Below, one piece after another: positions 56,292 through 64,000 of a DNA stretch of 64,000 bases. Below the pieces are notes generated by a model. The model ran no database searches and was not told where the DNA came from. It saw only the letters and a program-made list of their open reading frames with translations. The position numbers and the translations under genes are program-made. Position 1 is the first letter of the stretch. Each line of letters begins with the position of its first letter. This DNA comes from Pyrinomonadaceae bacterium (GTDB taxonomy: Bacteria > Acidobacteriota > Blastocatellia > Pyrinomonadales > Pyrinomonadaceae), in NCBI GenBank assembly GCA_019694395.1, contig JAIBCC010000014.1, positions 62,001 through 126,000 on the forward strand, in the 5' to 3' direction.

Positions 56292-58256
56292 ATGAACGTG
56301 AATTATCCAAAATCTATTTCGATAAAATTATTAAAATTCGCACTGCCGCTTTTGGTAATGCTATTTTTGCAAATCGCTGCTAATGCTCAAAGTTATACCC
56401 AAACCGAACAAAATTGCTTTGATATGGTGCAAAATAAAGTTGCCTACGACCAGGCGGGGAATAAGGTTTGGAACGAGGTTAATGTTCGCAATCTTTGCAA
56501 AGGAACAACTAATCCTAATACCACAATTTCCTGTTTTACCAATGTCATTAACAATTATAATGATTGGAATCGTGGAATAAAAGAATGTTCAGCGCCTCAG
56601 AATAAAGTTGTCCGCTCAGTTGAAGAAACCTACGATATTGCGACCTATACACCTTTACGCGGCAATTGGGATAGTTATTTTTCCGACGGCAGAAAGTCGA
56701 ATAATATCTGGGCGATCACGCAATCTGCGGCAGGGCTGTCATTTCAGGGATTGGGCGAGACAAAGACCAACTTCACCGCAAAAATCTCCGGCAGTAATAT
56801 CACGGCAAGTAATAACACGGTCGGTTTGCTCTCGGAGGCTCGAAACCAAATCAACTGGTCAGACGGAACAATTTGGCTCAAACGCGGAGCGACGCTTTCA
56901 CTCAATCTTCCGTCGCCTAAGCCTCAAACCGCTGCTGATACGGGGATGATTACACGCTTTATCACTATCAAGAATAATAGTGCTATAAGTATCATAGGCG
57001 CACTAATTAACCGCACCAGTTATGAAGACCCGCGCAATAAAGATGGAATTAAATCTTACATAACGTCAACCGGCGAAATTAATGCGGGTTATACACGCAC
57101 AGTTGGCGAAAGCAATCGTTTTCCGGTAAACGAAGACCTTGAGTTAGTGTTTATACGCAAGGGTTCAGGAACGCTTTTCAAAGCCGCATTACCGAAAAAT
57201 AAGAATTTAACGACATTTTGTTATGAAGTAACAGGAACTTATTTCGTTCCCTATTTTAAAGAATGCGATGGCGGAGAAACTTACGAATCAAAATATATTT
57301 TGTTAAGAAATGAAGCGGGTTTCATATCCGCAATGAGTTTAACTTATTATCCTTTGGGAGGTTCAACTACAAAAACATTTACAACTGAATCAACTACTGC
57401 GGGTTATCAAAGAAAAATTTATTTGCCGCTTGACGCTGATACAAGTAAACCGATGACTCTCAATGTCGAAGGCGGAGGTCGATCTTTGAAGGCTGAACAA
57501 ATTTCCCTTAACGCTTTTGAGAAAACCTGTTATAAGGTTTGGGGAGATGCCTTCTATCCCAAGGTCAGCCCGTGTTCGCTCAATCCGTCTGCCCGAACGA
57601 TAAAGTTATGGAACAATTCGGGCTTCATTTCAACTTTGAGTGTGACCTATTACGACAAAGATCAATCGGGTAAAGACGTTAGCAGAACTGTTTCGACCAA
57701 TAAGCTGCAATTAACCCAAACCGAAACTATTGAAGTTCCAAGCGGCACTTCGCCAACACCTATAAAAGTTAGTATTTATAACAACTATACGGGCAAGCTA
57801 ATTACCGAAACTCCGGTTTCCGCTAATTTTACGGGCGAACTCTGTTACAAGGTTGAGGGAACGAGCTTTGCTCCGACGGCGGCAACCTGTGACGATACGG
57901 TTGGCGATACTTCGGGCGAAACGCGGCAGATCAGATTTCAAAACGATGCGGGCTACGATGCCCAGATGCTAGTCACCTATTTTGTAGATGAAGTCATCAA
58001 TGGAAACAAGATTCCAATGCTGAAAACTCTAACAACTGGAATGATCAACGGTCTCGGCGGCAAATTTCGTCTGGTCACTATTCCAAAAAATACCTCGAAA
58101 GGAATGCCGATCACGATTTCTCTACAAGGCAATGCGACTGTGAAAAACAATGTCTGGTCAACCACGCTTTCCGACGATTTCGCCGCCAGTCCGCAGCCGT
58201 GCTTTAAGGTTTGGGGAACAGTATTGAATCCGGACGGCGGAAGATGTAATCAGTAA
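56292..58256 (+). CDS. Secreted modular protein with four cytolysin-D4-like modules
   Basis: A 654-residue exported protein. After a signal peptide (ending near ANAQ) come one Cys/Trp module (39-100, NKVWNEVNVRNLCKGTTN), the GNW beta module (122-198) and four tandem beta-sandwich modules starting near residues 222, 336, 437 and 547. Each has a strand like NEAGFISAMSLTYY and ends with a CxKVxGTxFxP type motif (fourth: FKVWGTVLNPDGG). Modules are the same kind as in the preceding protein, but the PLAT and tectonin parts are missing. The GAGGAG site supports the ATG at 56292. It starts 19 bases after its neighbour. Function unknown; a surface-binding array is likely. Confidence 0.72.
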   Translation: MNVNYPKSISIKLLKFALPLLVMLFLQIAANAQSYTQTEQNCFDMVQNKVAYDQAGNKVWNEVNVRNLCKGTTNPNTTISCFTNVINNYNDWNRGIKECSAPQNKVVRSVEETYDIATYTPLRGNWDSYFSDGRKSNNIWAITQSAAGLSFQGLGETKTNFTAKISGSNITASNNTVGLLSEARNQINWSDGTIWLKRGATLSLNLPSPKPQTAADTGMITRFITIKNNSAISIIGALINRTSYEDPRNKDGIKSYITSTGEINAGYTRTVGESNRFPVNEDLELVFIRKGSGTLFKAALPKNKNLTTFCYEVTGTYFVPYFKECDGGETYESKYILLRNEAGFISAMSLTYYPLGGSTTKTFTTESTTAGYQRKIYLPLDADTSKPMTLNVEGGGRSLKAEQISLNAFEKTCYKVWGDAFYPKVSPCSLNPSARTIKLWNNSGFISTLSVTYYDKDQSGKDVSRTVSTNKLQLTQTETIEVPSGTSPTPIKVSIYNNYTGKLITETPVSANFTGELCYKVEGTSFAPTAATCDDTVGDTSGETRQIRFQNDAGYDAQMLVTYFVDEVINGNKIPMLKTLTTGMINGLGGKFRLVTIPKNTSKGMPITISLQGNATVKNNVWSTTLSDDFAASPQPCFKVWGTVLNPDGGRCNQ

Positions 58257-58261
58257 AAAAT

Positions 58262-58340
58262 AATCCACGAAGATTCACGAAGAAAACACGAAGATTTTTT
58301 AAGATTCCCTTCGTGCTAACTTCGTGTTACTTCGTGGATT
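58262..58340. repeat. Inverted repeat of CCACGAAG words, copy 2 (hairpin between convergent genes)
   Basis: The left arm (58264-58297: CCACGAAGATTCACGAAGAA and CACGAAGATTT) pairs with the right arm (58308-58340: CCTTCGTGCTAACTTCGTG onward to TTCGTGGATT). Same word family as the copy at 44471. It may act as a two-way terminator for the modular protein and ppsA. Confidence 0.8.
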
Positions 58341-58347
58341 ATTTGTT

Positions 58348-60768
58348 TTATTTCTTCGCCGATTTAGTCAACGCTTTCTCCCGTTCCAAAATTGAATGCG
58401 TCGTGGCAATTACAGTATCAGGATTCAAACTAATTGAGTTTATTCCTTTTTCGACCAAAAACTGGGCGAATTCTGGATAATCAGAAGGAGCTTGCCCGCA
58501 GATGCCGATTTTTTTGCCGTTGCGAATGGCGGCTTCGATTGCCATTCCGACCATTTTTTGGACTGCCCCGTTTCGTTCGTCAAAAAGATGCGCGACCATT
58601 TCCGAATCGCGGTCAAGCCCGAGTGCCAACTGGGTTAAATCATTTGAACCGATAGAATAACCGTCAAAAACTTTCAAAAATTCATCGGCAAAAACTACGT
58701 TGGCAGGCAATTCGCACATCGCGTAAATTTCCAAATCATTTTCGCCTTGTTTAAGACCGTATTCTGCCATCAGCGCAATAACTTTTTCGCCTTCTTCAAC
58801 GGTTCGGCAAAATGGAATCATCGCTTTGACGTTGGTCAAACCCATATCGTCGCGGACTCGGCACATCGCCAAACATTCCAATTTGAATCCGGCTTTGTAG
58901 CGGTCGTCGTAGTAACGCGAAGCCCCGCGAAAACCGAGCATCGGATTTTCTTCTTCGGGTTCGTATTGACTGCCGCCGATTAGTCGGGCGTATTCGTTTG
59001 ATTTGAAATCCGACATTCTAACGATGACGGGTTTTGGATAAAATGCCGCTGCGATTCGGGCAATTCCTTCGGCTAATTTTCGGACAAAAAACTCTTTCGG
59101 GTCTTCTTCACCGATTCGTTTGGCAATTTCTTCTTTATCCTTTAAGTTCTTTAGATTCGGATAATTAACCAATGCCATCGGATGGATGCCGATGTGATTG
59201 TTGATGATAAATTCCAGCCGTGCTAAACCGACTCCATCATTTGGCAGACGCGAAACGGCGAAAGCGTGGTCGGGATCGCCGACATTCATCATTACTTGAG
59301 TTTTCGGGCGTTCGGAATCAGTGATTTCGTGTTTTTCAACTACATAATCAACTTTGCCGTAGTAAATATTTCCTCTGTCGCCTTCCGCGCAGGAAACCGT
59401 CACATCAGTTCCGGAACGCAAGATTTCGGTGGCGTTTCCCGAACCGACGATGCAGGGAATTCCGAGTTCGCGGCTGATGATCGCACTGTGGCAAGTCCTT
59501 CCACCTCTATCAGTTACAATCGCCGAAGCGCGTTTCATAATTGGTTCCCAAGCGGGATCAGTCATTGTTGTCACCAGAATTTCGCCTTGTTTGAAACTGG
59601 TTAATTTATCTGGATCAAGCAAAACGTGGACTTTACCCTGACCGATTCTTTCGCCGACTGCCACGCCTGTTACCAGCGGCGCGCCGTGTTCGCCCGTAAG
59701 CCGATAATTTTCGATAAAATTTTCTTCTTTGTTTGATTGAACGGTTTCGGGGCGGGCTTGCAGAATAAAAAGTTCGCCGGTGATGCCGTCTTTCGCCCAT
59801 TCAATGTCCATCGGTTGATGTTTTCCGGCAAGCTTTGAATAATGTTCTTCAATTTGACACGCCCATTTTGCCAACTGAATGACTTCGTAACCGCTTAAAC
59901 AAAAACGGTTTCGCTGTGAATCAACCACATCGCGCACTTGCGTTCCCGTGCCGTCATCGGCGAAAACCATTTTGACTTCTTTGACACCGAGTTTTCGCAT
60001 CACGATTGGACGATAACCAAGCTTCAAAGTCGGTTTGAAAATGATCCATTCATCCGGCGTTGCCATTCCTTGAACTACTGCTTCGCCAAGTCCCCACGCG
60101 CCGTTGATGACCACAGCATCACGAAAACCGCTTTCGGTGTCAATCGTGAACATCACGCCCGAACACGCGCCGTCCGAGCGCACCATCGGCTGAATTCCGA
60201 TAGAAAGCGCAACATCGAAATGGTCAAAGCCTTTGGCTGTGCGGTAAGAAATAGCGCGGTCTGTCCAGAGCGAAGCGTAGCATTGGTGACAGGCTTCGAT
60301 GAGGGCAGATTCGCCTTTGACGTTCAAAATCGTGTCTTGCTGTCCGGCAAATGAAGCATCGGGCAAATCTTCTGCAGTTGCCGAAGAACGAACCGCAACC
60401 TCAAATGTTTTTTTGCCGATTCGTTCGCCAAGTCTTTTGTATGATTCAATTATCGCTTCTTCGGCTTCTTTCGGAAAAGGAGTTTCGAGCATCAAACGGC
60501 GGGCTTCTGCGCCGACTCGCGCTAATTCTTCCAAATCATTAACGTCTAAACCTTTTAAGAGTTTTTGCAGTTTTTTTCGCAAACCGTCCGTTTCGAGCAA
60601 AGCTTCATACGCATAACTTGTGGTTGAAAATCCGTCAACTGCGCGAACTCCCTGCGAGTTTAATTCGCGGAAAAGCTCGCCTAACGATGCACACTTTCCG
60701 CCGACCAGAGCGACATCATTTGCACCAACCTCAATCAGATCCAATACCAAAGGTTTTTCGTTTTTCAT
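58348..60768 (-). CDS. ppsA: Phosphoenolpyruvate synthase
   Basis: An 806-residue enzyme converting pyruvate and ATP to phosphoenolpyruvate, AMP and phosphate, for gluconeogenesis. The N-terminal ATP-grasp domain begins with VALVGGKCASLGELFREL and has FAVRSSATAEDLPDASFAGQ-type motifs; the swivelling domain carries His427 in GGRTCHSAII; the C-terminal TIM barrel has SIGSNDLTQLALGLDRDS and the catalytic Cys in IGICGQAPSD. His427 corresponds to His421 of E. coli PpsA. The gene has its own promoter region upstream (no neighbour on the same strand within 119 bases). Confidence 0.96.
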   Translation of the reverse strand: MKNEKPLVLDLIEVGANDVALVGGKCASLGELFRELNSQGVRAVDGFSTTSYAYEALLETDGLRKKLQKLLKGLDVNDLEELARVGAEARRLMLETPFPKEAEEAIIESYKRLGERIGKKTFEVAVRSSATAEDLPDASFAGQQDTILNVKGESALIEACHQCYASLWTDRAISYRTAKGFDHFDVALSIGIQPMVRSDGACSGVMFTIDTESGFRDAVVINGAWGLGEAVVQGMATPDEWIIFKPTLKLGYRPIVMRKLGVKEVKMVFADDGTGTQVRDVVDSQRNRFCLSGYEVIQLAKWACQIEEHYSKLAGKHQPMDIEWAKDGITGELFILQARPETVQSNKEENFIENYRLTGEHGAPLVTGVAVGERIGQGKVHVLLDPDKLTSFKQGEILVTTMTDPAWEPIMKRASAIVTDRGGRTCHSAIISRELGIPCIVGSGNATEILRSGTDVTVSCAEGDRGNIYYGKVDYVVEKHEITDSERPKTQVMMNVGDPDHAFAVSRLPNDGVGLARLEFIINNHIGIHPMALVNYPNLKNLKDKEEIAKRIGEEDPKEFFVRKLAEGIARIAAAFYPKPVIVRMSDFKSNEYARLIGGSQYEPEEENPMLGFRGASRYYDDRYKAGFKLECLAMCRVRDDMGLTNVKAMIPFCRTVEEGEKVIALMAEYGLKQGENDLEIYAMCELPANVVFADEFLKVFDGYSIGSNDLTQLALGLDRDSEMVAHLFDERNGAVQKMVGMAIEAAIRNGKKIGICGQAPSDYPEFAQFLVEKGINSISLNPDTVIATTHSILEREKALTKSAKK

Positions 60769-60887
60769 TATTCGGATAAATTATTAAAGCAAAAGAATTA
60801 TTTATAATAGCCTTGTTTCACTTATAACTTTCTAATTCCAGGATGTCTAGCATTTATTTCAATCGGTTCAAAATGTTGTCCTGAAAA

Positions 60888-61340
60888 TCAATATGGCAGA
60901 GTTTTAACGAACCTTTTCGGTTGTTCGGTAAATCCTTCGCGCAGGTAAAATTTATGCGCGGCTTCACGTTTTGCACCGCTGGTAACTTCGATTCTTCCAC
61001 AATTCCATTGGCGGAAAGCTTTCTCGGCTTCTTTAATAAGTAAACTGCCGATTCCGAAACTGCGATAATCTTCCGCCACGACTAATGACGAAATTCTTCC
61101 ATCAGGAAATCGGTGCAGAAAATATGTTCGATGTAAGATTGCCATTCCGATAATTTCTGCATTGTAAATTGCTATTAAAATGCGGTCTCCTTGCTTCATC
61201 AATTCCGCTAATCTGTCACGCACGAAATCAACTTCGGTTGGGTAGTCAAATCCTTTTTCGGCAACTAATTTTGCCAGAGATTCTGCATCCGATTCTTCGG
61301 CAAAACTGATTTTTATTTTTTCTAAACTTAATTTCCTCAT
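60888..61340 (-). CDS. GNAT-family N-acetyltransferase
   Basis: A 150-residue GNAT protein with the acetyl-CoA motif A, ISSLVVAEDYRSFGIGSLLI, and the motif B segment TSGAKREAAHKFYLREGF. It acetylates an amine group, substrate unknown. It stands alone between ppsA and the M16 genes. Confidence 0.88.
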   Translation of the reverse strand: MRKLSLEKIKISFAEESDAESLAKLVAEKGFDYPTEVDFVRDRLAELMKQGDRILIAIYNAEIIGMAILHRTYFLHRFPDGRISSLVVAEDYRSFGIGSLLIKEAEKAFRQWNCGRIEVTSGAKREAAHKFYLREGFTEQPKRFVKTLPY

Positions 61341-61451
61341 AATTTTAGTCTATTCTATCCCTGAATTCTGTCGGAATATAACAATTTGAAACATTTTCAA
61401 AAAAAAATCGTCTAAAATACAGAAGTCATATCTAAATCCTAAGAGGTAAAA

Positions 61452-62828
61452 ATGAAACAGAAATTATTGATAGGTTTGTGTTTATTGGGATTTGTGCTTG
61501 GTTTGATTCAAGCCTCCAAAGCACAGCCTAAAGCAACCGGCGGGTTAAATGTTCCCGTAACTTATTATAGATTACCGAACGGTTTGCGCGTGGTTTTATC
61601 GCCCGAAAAAAGTTCGCCGTTGGTGACAGTAGCAGTTTATTACAATATCGGTTTTCGAATCGAGCCGAAAGATCGCACCGGATTTGCACATCTTTTTGAA
61701 CATTTAATGTTTCAAGGTTCAAAGAATATGGGCAAGATGGAATATATCAAATTGGTTGAGAGTAACGGCGGAGTTTTGAACGGCTCGACCCGCTTCGATT
61801 TTACAAATTATTTTGCGGTTGTTCCTTCGCATAAACTCGAAACTTTGCTCTGGGCGGAAGCTGATAGAATGAAAGGTTTAGACATTACCCAAGATAACTT
61901 GACCAATCAGCAGGGCGTAGTCGGTAACGAAGTCAAAGTCAATGTTTTAAATCAACCTTATGGAACATTTCCGTGGATTGATTTGCCGATGGCGGCTTTC
62001 CAAAACTGGTATAATTCGCATAATTTCTATGGTGATCTGAAAGACATCGAAGCCGCCACCTTGACCGATGCCAAAACATTCTTTACCAAATATTATTCAC
62101 CGAAAAATGCGGTGTTGGTTGTAGTTGGAGACTTTGACGAACCTCAAGCCAAACAATTCGTTAATAAATATTTTGCCAAAATTCCGTCGCAAACGCCTGA
62201 TTCGATTCCTGATTTGACCGAGCCGCGTCAAACTGCCGAAAGAGTTGTGAGCAGAGGCGATAAATTAGCCAATAAACCGGCAGTCGCTTTTGGCTATCAA
62301 ATGCCGAAACGCGGCACGCCCGAATATTATGCGATGGGAGTCATTGATCAAATTCTGGTGCAGGGCGAAGACAGCTTGCTTTATCAGGAATTTGTCAAAA
62401 ATAAAGGTTACGCCGGTGGAATCGGCGGCGGAATCAACTCTGGATTGGGCAATATGTTCAATTATAACGGTCCGATGTTGTTCGATATAAATTTGATTCA
62501 CGACGAAAAATTTTCAGCGGAGGAAATCAAATCTTCGCTTGATGGAGTCGTCAAACAATTGCAGGATAAGCCCGTTTCCCAAAAAGAAATTGACCGTGCC
62601 ATCGTTAAATTCCGTTCAGGTTTTTACGATACTTTGCAGCAGTTCGGCGGATTCGGACGGGCGGATTTGTTGGCGAGCTTTGCGCTATTTGATGACAAAC
62701 CACAAAACATTAACGAAATCGAAGCGAATTTCAAAAAAGTCACGCCTGCTTTGATTCAAAAAACAGCGCAGGAATATCTACGAAGCACCAATCGCACCGT
62801 AGTCATCGTTAAAGCGGAGGGCAAATAA
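61452..62828 (+). CDS. M16 family zinc peptidase, catalytic subunit
   Basis: A 458-residue exported pitrilysin-family peptidase. The inverted zinc motif HLFEH is complete (His80, Glu83, His84), and the third ligand is the Glu in VVGNEVKVN, about 75 residues later. A signal peptide (residues 1-24) places it outside the cytoplasm. The following gene encodes a paralogue without the zinc motif, as in heterodimeric bacterial M16 enzymes, so the two probably form one protease. No close Shine-Dalgarno site besides GAGG is seen (61442). Confidence 0.9.
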   Translation: MKQKLLIGLCLLGFVLGLIQASKAQPKATGGLNVPVTYYRLPNGLRVVLSPEKSSPLVTVAVYYNIGFRIEPKDRTGFAHLFEHLMFQGSKNMGKMEYIKLVESNGGVLNGSTRFDFTNYFAVVPSHKLETLLWAEADRMKGLDITQDNLTNQQGVVGNEVKVNVLNQPYGTFPWIDLPMAAFQNWYNSHNFYGDLKDIEAATLTDAKTFFTKYYSPKNAVLVVVGDFDEPQAKQFVNKYFAKIPSQTPDSIPDLTEPRQTAERVVSRGDKLANKPAVAFGYQMPKRGTPEYYAMGVIDQILVQGEDSLLYQEFVKNKGYAGGIGGGINSGLGNMFNYNGPMLFDINLIHDEKFSAEEIKSSLDGVVKQLQDKPVSQKEIDRAIVKFRSGFYDTLQQFGGFGRADLLASFALFDDKPQNINEIEANFKKVTPALIQKTAQEYLRSTNRTVVIVKAEGK

Positions 62829-62829
62829 G

Positions 62830-64000
62830 ATGAGTGGAAAATGGAAAATGGAAAGTGGAAAATTGTTCTTAGTTTTCGCGTTTTTAGCGTGTTTTGCGGT
62901 TAATTCATTTGCTCAGAAAGAAACTCCGCCGGTTGGTGGGCAGCCGAAGCCGTTTGTTTTTCCGAAAGAGGAAGTTTATACCCTGCCGAACGGATTAAAA
63001 GTTACGCTGGTTCAATACGGCTCAGTTCCTAAAGTTGCTTTTCAAACAACTATCTATGCCGGAACGAAAGACGATGCAAAAGGCAAAAAAGCTATTTCGG
63101 AAATGGTCGGTTCAATGCTCAAAGAAGGCACAAAAAACCGTTCAGCCGAACAAATTGCGCGTGAAACTGCCGAAATGGGCGGCAGCATTAACGTTGGGAC
63201 GGGAACTGACAGCACTACAATCACCGGCGAAGTTTTATCGGAATTCGATACTAAATTTATCGAGTTGATGGCGGATGTAATTCTGAATCCCAACTTCAAA
63301 AACGAAAGTTTAGAGCAGCTTCGCGCCAATAAACTTCGCGCACTCGCAGTTGCCGGCACACAGGCAGGTAATCAGGCTTGGGAAAAATTCCGTTCCGTTG
63401 TTTTTACCGGACATCCCTATTCACAAATCAATCCGACCGCGGATGAAGTCAAAGGCTACACACTCGATGATGTTAAAACCTTTTACGGTGCTAATTACGG
63501 CGCGGCGCGAACGAATCTTTATGTAGTTGGAAAGTTCAATACAGTTGCCGTGAAAGCCGCGATTGCCAAAGCATTTGGCGGAATGAAAAAAGGAACTGCC
63601 GGAACCCGCAATGTTCCGAATGTTCAAGCCAAAAAATCTTTATCAACCATTGACCGTCCTGATGCCCCGCAATCCACAATTTATTTGGGAATGCCTGCAC
63701 CGAATCCTTCTGATGCTGATTATCCGAAATTTGTGGTGATGGATGCAATTTTAGGCGGCGCATTCGGTTCGCGCATTACCGCCAACATTCGTGAAAACAA
63801 AGGTTATACTTACTCACCCGGCAGTTTCATTTGGTCACGTTACAAAACAGGTTATTGGGTGGAAAATGCCGATGTAACCACTCAATTTACCGGCGCGTCA
63901 ATCAAAGAAATACTCTTTGAAATCAATCGGATGCGAACAGAACCGGTTGGCGCGGATGAATTGCAGGGCATCAAAAACTATTTGATCGGCGGATACGTTT
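62830..64000 (+). CDS. M16 family peptidase, non-catalytic partner subunit (3' end outside window)
   Basis: The frame is open from ATG 62830 to the end of the window (390 codons). The N-terminal signal peptide (LFLVFAFLACFAVNSFAQ) follows a few residues coded by GTGGAAAATGG-type words, so the true start could be the ATG at 62848. The M16 domain lacks HxxEH: the equivalent site reads ISEMVGSMLKEG. It keeps the R/Y region GSRITANIRENKGYTYS of the second half, typical of substrate-binding partner subunits. It starts 1 base after the catalytic gene. Confidence 0.87.
   Translation, partial: MSGKWKMESGKLFLVFAFLACFAVNSFAQKETPPVGGQPKPFVFPKEEVYTLPNGLKVTLVQYGSVPKVAFQTTIYAGTKDDAKGKKAISEMVGSMLKEGTKNRSAEQIARETAEMGGSINVGTGTDSTTITGEVLSEFDTKFIELMADVILNPNFKNESLEQLRANKLRALAVAGTQAGNQAWEKFRSVVFTGHPYSQINPTADEVKGYTLDDVKTFYGANYGAARTNLYVVGKFNTVAVKAAIAKAFGGMKKGTAGTRNVPNVQAKKSLSTIDRPDAPQSTIYLGMPAPNPSDADYPKFVVMDAILGGAFGSRITANIRENKGYTYSPGSFIWSRYKTGYWVENADVTTQFTGASIKEILFEINRMRTEPVGADELQGIKNYLIGGYV
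62834..62866 (+). repeat. GGAAAATGGAAAATGGAAAG word repeat at the 5' end of the second M16 gene
   Basis: Tandem TGGAAAA words cover the first codons of the gene and could displace or hide the original start. It is a single arm; no inverted partner is seen nearby. Confidence 0.45.

Noticed and set aside
53045-58256. Complete pore-forming cytolysin
   Set aside because: Only the domain-4-like module is seen; domains 1-3 with the membrane-inserting helices and the undecapeptide are absent.

Overview
The window looks like a chromosome segment of an Acidobacteriota bacterium, most likely Blastocatellia and possibly the Pyrinomonadaceae. This is inferred from gene content, not from a marker search. 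The pointers are an Oar-like TonB receptor with a carboxypeptidase-type plug extension, winged-helix proteins fused to PD40 propellers, a cytosolic Ser/Thr kinase with TPRs, a DUF5117-type zinc protease, many exported peptidases (M16, M23, M28, S41) and an AT-leaning base composition. There is no plasmid or phage backbone, no tRNA or rRNA, no CRISPR array and no recognisable insertion sequence. No gap between genes exceeds about 300 bases.

Layout. 1-8150: end of dprA, a membrane-anchored repeat protein, topA coupled to a phosphatase and a methyltransferase, then small unknown proteins. 8300-12220: an exported M28 peptidase facing a winged-helix/PD40 regulator. 12350-17370: an accessory stretch with an M23 peptidase, a small HExxH protein, a Gly-rich protein and an HAD-like protein. 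17540-21670: clpA, then a compact restriction-modification cassette (methyltransferase, HNH nuclease) overlapped by a Nudix gene. 21700-30950: a lipoprotein, a large zinc protease, a PqqD-Tat-Cys-rich protein, a Ser/Thr kinase, a glutaredoxin, two paralogous small proteins, a LysR regulator and a 2Fe-2S protein. 31200-36340: TonB receptor plus two exported proteins. 36420-44300: rhodanese and a complete RND efflux operon followed by a short membrane-anchored winged-helix protein. 44550-48740: amidohydrolase and two tandem S41 peptidases. 48800-53015: propeller histidine kinase, LuxR-type regulator and a lone receiver. 53045-58256: two large secreted modular proteins. 58350-end: ppsA, an acetyltransferase and an M16 peptidase pair.

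Most unusual content. (1) The two secreted proteins at 53045-58256 share modules: PLAT-like domains, a tectonin-like propeller, a Cys/Trp module and six copies of a beta-sandwich whose signature resembles domain 4 of cholesterol-dependent cytolysins. (2) A PqqD-like domain is joined through a Tat-like segment to a domain with 16 cysteines. (3) Short word-like repeats of several unrelated sequences recur, mostly as inverted arms in intergenic DNA, and some lie inside coding sequences (topA, RND permease, histidine kinase). Overall the genes describe an envelope-active, protein-degrading heterotroph with many exported enzymes and surface proteins.
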